Positions 8,851 to 17,023 of a stretch of 19,016 bases of DNA are shown here, piece after piece. Where the stretch lies: positions 194,405-213,420 of the forward strand of contig WELB01000096.1 in assembly GCA_009602725.1 (NCBI GenBank), given 5' to 3'. The notes beneath the pieces are model-generated. The model was not told the DNA's origin, did no database searches, and was given only the letters and a program-made list of their open reading frames with translations. A program made the translations under genes and the position numbers. Numbering within the stretch: the stretch's first letter is position 1; each line of letters begins with the position of its first letter. Source of the stretch: Spirogloea muscicola (Eukaryota; Streptophyta; Zygnematophyceae; Spirogloeales; Spirogloeaceae).

Positions 8851-9860
8851 GGCAGGGGGCTGTGGATGACCAGCCCAATGAGGGGGAGTAAGGACAGGCT
8901 GACTTGCGCGCCGCCGGTGGCTGGCTGGCCACGAGCAGCTGGCCAGCGGGCCTCAAACAGAGGAAACAGCGTTCCGACACCGTAGTCGCCGCTTCACAGG
9001 AGCCAAGATGAGCAGCTGACGTGTGCACATGCTTGCCTGACACGTGACCCGTAGGGCTGACGGCAGCTGGACGGAAGAAGAAATGCCAGCCACCCGGATT
9101 TGCCACTGCTGCTGCAACCCCAACGGCTGAGATTCGAGCAGCGTCGTCGGCGCCGAAGCCACGGTGCTGGCGGCCACGAGTGCGTCCAAGTGTCAAGCGG
9201 CAGAATCTGACGCTCCAGAATCTAGCCATTGGGAATGCGTGGGATACCGCCAGAGAAAGTGCTCGCCCATTGAGAATAGGGGCTGGAAAAGCCAGCCCAA
9301 AAAAGAATCAACCAAGGACGAGAAGGGGGCCAGGGGAAGCGCTAAGGAAAACAAGCACACAGAAACAGCCACGAATACCGCCATGCTTCCAAGAGCGATC
9401 TTGAGGACACCCGGTTCCAAGCTACCGGCGGCGGGTGGGGGGGAGCTTTTTTTGGGTGGGCCAATCAGCAGCTGCAGCCAGGGGAAGATCCCTGGATCTA
9501 CCAAGGTACCACGGAAGATTCTCTGGTGGGCGGGACCTCGCCTGGCGGTGGCGAGGCGCCGCGTCCAGGAAGACAGCGGCCGGCCGCCGCATCGAGCCTT
9601 ACCTGGCGACGGGCCTGTCGAGAGGAATCCTCCCATCAGCGAGAGTGGCGGCGCGATCGGCGGCGTGATCGCCGGCAGCGGCGGGATCGCCGGCGGCGGC
9701 GGCGGCGACGGCGGCGCTGGATGCTGGATGACGGCGGCGGACTGACTGGCGAGCGGGCGGGCCGTTTGGCGGGGAGAGGGGGGCTCCACTGACGGCGGAT
9801 GCGCAGCAAGGGAGGAGGGAGGGGGAGGTAGGAGGGGTGGAGGAAGGGGGTGGTGGCCTC
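8851..9860. other. Repeat-derived and GC-rich upstream region of the right PstS-like gene
   Basis: No gene supported. Bases 9249-9363 are the inverted partner of about 13870-13990. Bases 9691-9716 are a GGC microsatellite. The long overlapping frames on both strands at 9430-9940 have arginine- or proline-rich low-complexity products that are artefacts of composition. Confidence 0.5.
9249..9363 (+). repeat. Hairpin-module repeat, inverted relative to 13870-13990
   Basis: It includes AGTGCTCGCCCATTGAGAA and the imperfect palindrome GGGCTGGAAAAGCCAGCCC (9280-9298), then AAGCGCTAAGGAAAACAAGC. The reverse complement of this order is found at 13870-13990. Confidence 0.8.
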
Positions 9861-9892
9861 GGGAAGCCCCGGAAGCTCTTGCCGGCCAGAAG

Positions 9893-9898
9893 TATATG
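9893..9898 (+). promoter_or_regulatory. Possible TATA box of the right PstS-like gene
   Basis: TATATG, 65 nt upstream of the start codon. Initiation about 30 nt further on would leave a 5' UTR of roughly 40 nt. The left copy has no equivalent at this position. Confidence 0.4.
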
Positions 9899-9944
9899 AC
9901 CGCCGCACAGGACCAAACCAGCTCACACCCTGCCCTCTGCACCC

Positions 9945-9945
9945 N
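9945..9945. other. Ambiguous base (N) in the 5' leader
   Basis: A single unresolved base 18 nt before the right copy's start codon. It may reflect a consensus conflict, allelic variation or mis-collapse between the two near-identical genes. Confidence 0.95.
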
Positions 9946-9962
9946 CTGCCAGAGCTGCAGCC

Positions 9963-11179
9963 ATGGCTCGCCTCGCTATCGCCATCGTTGTCCTGGCCTT
10001 CGCCACCGCGGCGGTCGCCACTTGCTCCCCATCCAATGCCATCTACTTCGGAGGTGCCACGTCCGTGCAGGGGCTTGAGAACCAGGTCCTCAGCAGCTAC
10101 GGCACCTATGGCTGCTACGGCGCAACCGGGTGAGTCAGCTCAAACCTTGCCGCCAAGCAGATACCGTAGAGGAAGGCTCGACTTCGACCGAGTGGTTGTA
10201 GCCTGCTCTTGACCCTCAGCTGAGGGCCTGACTGTCACAGTAGTACCCATGGGCGGTCTACACACGGCTGAAGTTCGTGCATGAGCTGCTCACGAAAGAC
10301 CTCCACCTCCGTGGCACTGCACCACTGACTGGCCACACTTGTTCTGCTGGCAGTTCCGGCGCTGGCTACGCCAACTTCAAGACCAACGACTACAAGGTGG
10401 CCGCGTCCGATGCTGCCATGACCACCTCTCAGGAGTCCGGCCTGGGCTTCAGCAAGCTGACCGTCCCCCAGGGCCTCCAGGCCTACTCCATGCTCTACAA
10501 CGGCGCCACACAGCTCACCCTGTCCTGCCAGAGCCTGGCTGACCTCTACTCCGGCTTCTCCACCTCCATCGGCAGCGGTGCCATCACCATCCCCGTGGCC
10601 CGCTCCGACTCCTCGGGCACCTCGTTCGTCTTCTCCTCCTACCTGAACCTGTGCACCGCCGGCGGTGCGCGCCCGTGGCCCGCAAGCAAGGTCGGTGAGG
10701 TGGTGGCCTGGGGCTCCCCCCGCCTGGTGACCGCCGCCGGCTCCAGCGGTGTGGCCTCCTACGTCTTCTCCCACCCCGGTTCCATCTGCTACTTGGGCAA
10801 CCCCGTGGCCGTCACCTTCGTGACCGGCAACATCCGCATTGCTGCCACCAACAACAAGGCTGGGCAGAACTACAAGGGCAACTCGTGCTCCGTGACTGGT
10901 GCCATCCCCGTCTCCCTGCCCTCCGCCACCGCCACCTGGTCCGGCGTGAACACCATCTTCCAGCCGGGGTCAGGCGTGTGCCCCATGGTCTCGTTCGTGT
11001 ACATCTGGGCTCGCAAGACCTACCCCACCGGCTCCGTTCCCAACGCCGCCGCAACCAAGGCTTTCCTCAACTTCATGTTCTCTTCCAGCGGCCAGGGCCT
11101 TCTTGCTCCCCTCAACTTCGTCCCAGATCCCAGCAGCCTGCTCACTCAGAACAGGAATGCAGTTGCTACCATCGCGTAA
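9963..11179 (+). CDS. Secreted PstS/DING-type phosphate-binding-like protein, right copy
   Basis: Exons 9963-10129 and 10354-11179 with a 224-nt GT-AG intron, at the same intron position and phase as the left copy. The spliced frame is 993 nt and encodes 330 residues identical to the product of 5796-7015. The start codon is in a good context (GCAGCCATGG) and is followed by the signal peptide. Exon differences from the left copy are third-position silent changes (for example Ala6 GCT/GCC and Ala330 GCG/GCT). It is transcribed divergently from the left copy, with 2.95 kb between start codons, and carries its own TATA-like box. Similarity to the left copy ends at the stop codon and a few bases before the ATG. 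Ligand identity (phosphate or another anion) is inferred from the family only. Confidence 0.9.
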
Positions 11180-12352
11180 AAAAGTTAAGATGAATGTAAA
11201 CACAAAAAATCCGATACAAAGAATCTGAAAATAAACCGATTTGATTCATTGATAATTGACATTTCCAACAAAACCTTGCCATCACCTAGTCGTGTGCTCT
11301 CGTTACTCTTAAACCGACACTCAAATACACGAATGGGTGTGCAATAAAATACAGGGTTATGCACCTCAGCAAGCACAAGACAGAAATACATCACACAGAT
11401 ATGAAGTAAAAAAACTAAGATATGTGAAATTTCAAGAAAGTTCTCAACACACTTCACATGTTACATTTCCTTCTCGACACCTATCATTTGCTAGTCTACA
11501 CTCCACATCGTTATCACCTTGATATTTGCATAACTGTATGCATTTGCAAATTACGTTGCCCCAACTTCGTCTTCATAACTCGCAACTTTGCAAAAACTAA
11601 CCAAACCAAAATTTTCCTCGCTACTTACATGTTGCTCCAACATTTGTCCACCATACCATTCCATCAAGAGATTCTTCTCCTACTTCTAAAGCTGACGTCA
11701 GAGTTGCAAACTCCACAGATTAATACTCTTGTGTTACGAAATACGAAAACCATATTACTCCTGAATAATGTCAATATTCTACATCTGATAAAGTTTCAGA
11801 AAAACTAATTTATCGATTTATTTGGAAGTGCGGGAATCACTATCCGAGGATCCAACCGGTCACTATCCGAGGATCCAACCGGACAAACGCAAAATCGTTG
11901 AAGTCATCTGACCTAATGTCAACATTCTTGCACTCTAAAATCCACAACATTTGAAAATTTATGTTTGGTGCTAAACAATCATGTTCATAACATATACTCA
12001 CACCAATTTTCTGCATCAAATTGCTGCTTCTGCACTATGAAACTGGAAAACCGGCGTTATCTGTGAAGAGATAATTCATTAGGTTATGCGAACGTCAACT
12101 TGTGAAAGTCCACTACCTTGCAACCCCATCTGCTCAGGCAAAAGCTGAGGCTAGCAAACCACTGAGGCAAGGCAAACATTTCATCTGACAATACTGACAC
12201 AAACATTGTAAGAAATCGACACATCTGGGACGTTGTCACCACTTAAAAAGGATGACACATTGTGTGGAAGAGCTGTAATGATGACTACGTGTTGCTATAT
12301 ATCAATCAAATACTGTCAATATCGATCCTATGTACCTATGCCCTTGCTTGTG
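11180..12352. other. AT-rich 3' flank of the right PstS-like gene
   Basis: No gene seen. It should contain the 3' UTR. Its length (about 1.17 kb to the next repeat block) nearly equals that of the left flank. Bases 11993-12033 align with the reverse complement of 4824-4870. Short frames here (11185-11457, 11458-11808) have AT-rich, low-information products and are not called. Confidence 0.5.
11837..11882 (+). repeat. Perfect 23-bp tandem duplication
   Basis: Two identical adjacent 23-bp units (11837-11859, 11860-11882), each containing TATCCGAGGATCCAACCGG. Not seen in the left flank. Confidence 0.95.
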
Positions 12353-12960
12353 TCTCAGTCAAAGACGAGGCAGTCCCTACTCAAGCCATGATCATGGGTA
12401 CAATACATCTCATATCTCTTCCTTAGTTTCTGGCTCTGCCATTTGGAGCCTCTTCCACTTGGATATAAATCAATTCAATCTCATGTGCTACATTTAGTAC
12501 GAGAACAATACTCTCCGTGTGGGCTTAGCCTCCGACAGCATTGCCTTGTTTTATGGAACCGTTCATTTCAACTCGGAAGGTCGATGGTTTTCATCACGTT
12601 CTCATGTTGGTAAAAGAACATGTCCCTTGGGCCTTGCTCAATTTTCTGCGGGCTCGCGTTTCCCAGCCATCGCCTCTTAGAAAATGTGGAGCTTGTACTC
12701 AGTGATGGAGGACCTGAGTGGCCAAGTATATCGGCAAGCACATCGATACAAATACGTCACCTGCTGCTAAGTTGACCCACTCAGTAACCACGAGTAAGCA
12801 TGTGGAGGTCGCTGACTGATGCCCTAAAGTCGAGAGAAGAGGACATTTCCAGGAGAGGCCGGTGCTGTGAGAGGCCAACCCGAATATCGGAAGGCAAATG
12901 ACTAGCTCTTCAGCCACCAGCTAAAGCTCGACCAGCTTTCTGGTGCAAAGTATGAGCCTG
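12353..12960 (+). repeat. Dispersed repeat family, copy C (empty MITE site)
   Basis: Inverted partner of 3985-4560 and direct partner of the MITE-interrupted copy at 2040-2660. At about 12772-12796 it carries the uninterrupted insertion site TTGACCCACTCAGTAACCAC. Not protein-coding. Confidence 0.8.
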
Positions 12961-13029
12961 AGCTCGCTGCCAACAGGCTGACACACATTGTCGCAAAACA
13001 ATGAAATGCGGCCGGCATAACCTCCAACG

Positions 13030-14730
13030 CGGCTGGAAGCGTATCCTCATCTCGTGCATATTCTAGACTTACAATGTCCTCAAGCAGGGTTTGAAAAGAG
13101 GACCTATGCAGCAAAGGTGACAAGTGCAGCTGGTAGTCACAGTAATGCTGCAGCTTTCTCTGCTCTGCATTTTTTCACTGTGTGGCCAGCAGTATTCTTG
13201 GATGCTGTGCCTCCGTCACAATCACATCGACCAAGGCTTGTGGACCTCCGCCGAGTGGTACACCCACAATGTCGAAGGTGCGACAGTGATGGCGTCCCTA
13301 AGCGTCCGTGGTGGTGGGCATGAAGGAGGTTTGGAAGAGAGCTGCTTCTCTCTGTCGCCTGGCATCACTATCACGCCCCTACCCTGCAACTTTGAAAAGC
13401 TTCTATGGCTATGAAGAAGAAGTGCTCGCCCATAGAGAAGAGGGCTGGCAAAGCCAGCCCATAAAGACAGTGTTCACAGCCAAAGAAAGAAGTGTCGAAG
13501 AAGGACTACACTACGAAGTGCAAGACGGTGCAGAGGGAGATGCAGATGGATGCTCAGTATCCACGTGTGAGCAACAGCAGATCAGAGTAACTCGGAGCAG
13601 GAAAAGCGGCACTCTGCCGAGACCCGGAAGCAGCAGCCATAGCACGGCCAGCGCGCGCATGGACCGCATAAGCCGCTGTAGAGGTCTATGGCCCGCGCGC
13701 TGCACCTTCGTGGCGGCAGAGCCGCTGTCAGTCTCGCCGCTGTCAATCTGGCCGCACTTACTCTCGCTGCCGCCTCTGGCTCTGGCCAGGGGACCCACTT
13801 CCACGAGCCTAGCATCCTTGATCTGCGGCTGCTTAGCAGGGGGTTACTGAGTGATTCGTAGCAGCTTTGTTTCTTTGTGTGCTTGTTTTTCTTAGCGCTT
13901 CCACTGGCCACCTTCTCGTGATCTGTTCATCCTTTTCTGGGTGGCTTTTACAGGCCCCTATCCACAATGGGCGAGCACTTTCTTCTGAAGCGAAGGGCAC
14001 CCACATTTGTGGAGAGGCCCTGCCATGCGGTTGGGAGCGGTGACGTGGCAGGCGACGTTTCCGAGGGGGATCCCGGGCGGGCCACGCGTCGGCGGGAGGA
14101 GCGCCCAGTGACCTGGCGGTCCCCGCCCCCCGTTTCCGTGGGCGAAAGCCCAGGCGCTCCGTGGGACGCCCATATAGTGAGCGCCGGCTGAAGGATTAAA
14201 TTGCCTCCGAAAGGGGGTGAGCCGGGGCGGGCGGCCAATCCTGGCCCTACCCCGCTTGAGCCCCCCCCCGCCATCGCCCCCCCCGGCTGACGCAGCGCCC
14301 ACTTGGCAGCCCAGCCCCGAAAGGAAGAAGGTGCTCGCCCATTGAGAAGAGGGGCTGGCAAAGCCAACCCAAAAAGAATGGACAATGTTCAAAGCCAAAG
14401 AAAGAGGTGCTGAAAAAGGACTACACTACAAAGTGCAAGATGGTGCAGAGGGAGATGCAGATGCTGCTGCGAAAGGAGGAACAGACGAGAATGATGGAAA
14501 GTAACGGCGTCCTCCAATGCCAAGCGATGGCCGTGAGAGGCAGCCCAGAGAAGAGAAGCACTGTCAATCTGCGTCAATGGCTGTCAGAGGTAAGCCCACA
14601 GGACTGGACAGTTTGGAAGAGAAAGTGGCTCTCCCAAAGGCTGTGAAAAGCCAGCCCTGAATGATCAACAAGGTCCGAAAAAAGAAGTGAGCTCTTCCAA
14701 AGGTCTGAACAAGGCCGGGCTGAAGGTCAG
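13030..14730. repeat. Array of degenerate hairpin-bearing repeat modules
   Basis: Bases 13418-13550 and 14330-14467 are direct copies sharing GTGCTCGCCCAT, AGGGCTGGCAAAGCCA, TTCA(C/A)AGCCAAAGAAAGA, GGACTACACTAC and GGTGCAGAGGGAGATGCAGA. Further weaker units follow at about 14500, 14570, 14624 and 14689. Bases 13870-13990 are an inverted copy of 9249-9363. No frame is conserved between copies. The frames at 13308-13850 and 13948-14398 run through repeats and are not supported as genes. Confidence 0.65.
13442..13460. repeat. Perfect short palindrome typical of the module
   Basis: GGGCTGGCAAAGCCAGCCC: an 8-bp perfect stem around AAA. Near copies lie at 14352-14370 and 9280-9298, with inverted or degenerate forms at about 8274, 13941 and 14638. 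Confidence 0.85.
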
Positions 14731-14945
14731 CCCTCGCCGCTTTCCCTCCATCTGGGCTATCTTCCCGCAACCACCGCCCACTTCCTTATCTCTCTCCCCT
14801 CTACTTCCTCCACATCTGATTCGCTCGCGCTCACCGTCGCCTTGCTGTGCCGCCCAACAACGCCGAGGCTGCCGCCTCGAGCTCCAGTCCTACAGCTGTG
14901 CAGCGTCCAGCCTGTGTCGCAGCCCGTTCGCCGGCCTCGGTAGCC

Positions 14946-16052
14946 ATGGCCGACCAGTACGACAACAGTGGCCAGGTGAGGCGCCGGCCCCCTTCCTCGT
15001 CAAGGGCTTCTGAAGTCGCTCGCTGCGTCAGCCTCTTCGCTCCTTCATGACTCGGATGCAGTACATTGCTCTGCCCTTCTCCAGCAGTCAGGCCTAGCCA
15101 TGCAGCGGTTGCTGTGCTTGGCCTGAGTTGGAGGCGGAAGCATTGTGCAAGCTTTGCACAACTCTGTCTGACCATGTTCTTGCACAAGTTTGGAGCAGTA
15201 CAGGCGCCTGTGGGCTTCTATGTCTGTCTTGCTTGTAGCTCGAGCTGCTGACCTTGGAGCATCTATAAGAGCATGCCTTGTCAATGTCAATTGCCTGTGC
15301 AAGGGGCACTGAGTGAACTCAACCCAGTCAAAATTTGCTGAGCCTGCAGCCATTTATACAGCCAAAGCTTGCCGCAATTTACTATCTTGAAGGAAGTCGT
15401 GTAGTGAGGTGCCTTTGCAAGCATCAGGAGTTCCCAACAAGCACCTGACCACATCTTTACGATACGCCGACAGGACAACCAGCAAGGCCAGCTTGGTGGC
15501 GGATTCGGTGGTGACCAGTCCTCAGGCATGGGCGGCATGGGCGGCGACCAATCCGGCGGTGGATTTGGTAATGACCAGTCTTCTGGCGGGTATGGTGGTG
15601 ACCAAGGCTCAAAGGGGGGCTTTGGTGACAGCAGCGACCCCAACACCGGTGGCCTGGCCTCGGGCATGGGCGGTGGTGGCGGTGGCATGGGCGGCGGCAT
15701 GGGCGGCGCTGGCATGGGCATGGGCGGTGACCAATCTGGCGGCATGGGCGGCGGCGGTGATCAGTCTGGTGGCGGTGGTTACGGTGGCGACCAGTCTGGC
15801 GGCATGGGTGGTGGCATGGGCAGCGACATGTCTGGTGGTGGTGGCGGCGGTGGCTTCGGTGGTGACCAGTCCGGCGGCATGGGCGGTATGGGCGGTGACC
15901 AGTCTGGCGGCATGGGGGGAATGGGCGGTGACCAGTCTGGCGGCGGTGGCGGCTTCGGCGGCGACCAGTCCGGCGGTGGCGGCTACGGTGGCGACCAGTC
16001 TGGCAGTTATGGAGGCGACCAGCAGTCAACTGACAATCAGCAGTCCTTCTGA
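14946..16052 (+). CDS. Glycine-rich GGDQSGG-repeat protein
   Basis: Two exons: 14946-14975 (10 codons, [10 protein letters not shown]) and 15474-16052, joined by a 498-nt GT-AG intron (GTGAGG to GACAG) at phase 0, for 202 residues. The start has a strong context (GTAGCCATGGC). Exon 2 is almost entirely Gly, Met, Asp, Gln and Ser: about a dozen GGDQS(S/G)G units, variants [14 protein letters not shown] and [10 protein letters not shown], and one non-repeat patch [12 protein letters not shown]. It ends STDNQQSF. There is no signal peptide, membrane segment or recognised catalytic domain. Uniform intrinsically disordered composition suggests a stress-related, condensate-forming or coating role, but function is unknown. 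The repeat is preserved in frame although other frames are also open owing to GGC-rich DNA; the split start and the codon-level DQSGG periodicity favour this frame. Confidence 0.82.
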
Positions 16053-17023
16053 GCGAATAATGACAACGGCTTAGTCCGACACAGCAGCCAGCATACTTTT
16101 GTGCACTTCAATGCATAGCAATCTAGCAAGAAGACGCAAAGTACGCTTTGTTGGATGACTCAATGAGGTTGCAGCTTGACGGCCATGTACATAATGCATG
16201 TCTATAAATTTGCAAGAGACCCTGAAGTGGACAGATGGTCATGACTGTCATAGTTACCTTGTGAGACATGTCCTTCAGAAAATAAATCTGGTCATTACTG
16301 GACTTGATTGCTGGTGCCTGATTGATGATTGTCAACTTTGGAAAGACCTCGCTTCATTGGTTTTAAGCGAATGCGATTTCAGCTGTCAGCTTTCCAGGCG
16401 CAAGTACCCATTGGTACTACTTGGCATATGTTCTCCCTTCTGGCAACTGTCTACTAGGTCGAACTTGAACAGACTCATCGAAAAGTGTACATAGCCACCT
16501 CTGGCAGGCATGCTTGCTTGTCTGAATGTCAAACTCTGAATATCGTTATACAGATGGTGCAGAAGCATCCAATGTGATTAGCCTAAACACCTGAACCTAT
16601 CATACTTTACACAATGTTGCTGCAAGAATTTTTCACATGAACCACTGAGATTCTAAGATGACTAAAGCTAGGGTTTGGCTTCAAATAATTGAGCCTGTCT
16701 TCTGTAGTGTACAGATTTGTCAGACTAGTACACCTGAATGCTTTATGAAGGTGCAAGACCCTTTTATGCTCTGGACTTCGCAATTCTCAATCCTGCATCA
16801 TGGGCGCATTGTGCCAGTCAAAGGGCAACCCCATGGAGCCGCCCCACGGGTCACCCTGATGGTCTGCACTGGGCCGCTTGCGCATGTACAGACCCCACAC
16901 AAACTGCACATACCCCCTGCATATGTGTAGAGACAGTGAAGGCGATAGTCAGGTACAGCCACGGACCATCACTTCTAGTATCCACTGCATTGCATACTGC
17001 TACTGGCTCTGCCCTTCAGATTG
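16053..17023. other. Convergent intergenic region
   Basis: It lies between the stop codon of the glycine-rich gene (plus) and that of the ORAI-like gene (minus), so it should hold both 3' UTRs. An AATAAA lies at 16281-16286 on the plus strand, about 230 nt beyond the glycine-rich stop. No further gene is supported. Confidence 0.5.

Noticed and set aside
5796-11179. Retroposed duplicate origin of the second PstS-like gene
   Set aside because: Both copies keep the same intron, and there is no poly(A) tract at the 3' end of either.
5796-11179. Recent viral insertion as the source of the PstS-like genes
   Set aside because: PstS-like genes occur in some algal viruses, but an intron, a eukaryotic signal peptide and the absence of other viral genes give no support here.
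11837-11882. CRISPR-like array
   Set aside because: Only two directly adjacent units without spacers, in a eukaryotic nuclear context.
15409-16074. Ala/Trp/Val-rich and His/Arg-rich frames overlapping the glycine-rich gene
   Set aside because: They are other-frame readings of the GGC/GACCAG repeats; only the DQSGG frame links by splice phase to a well-contexted start.
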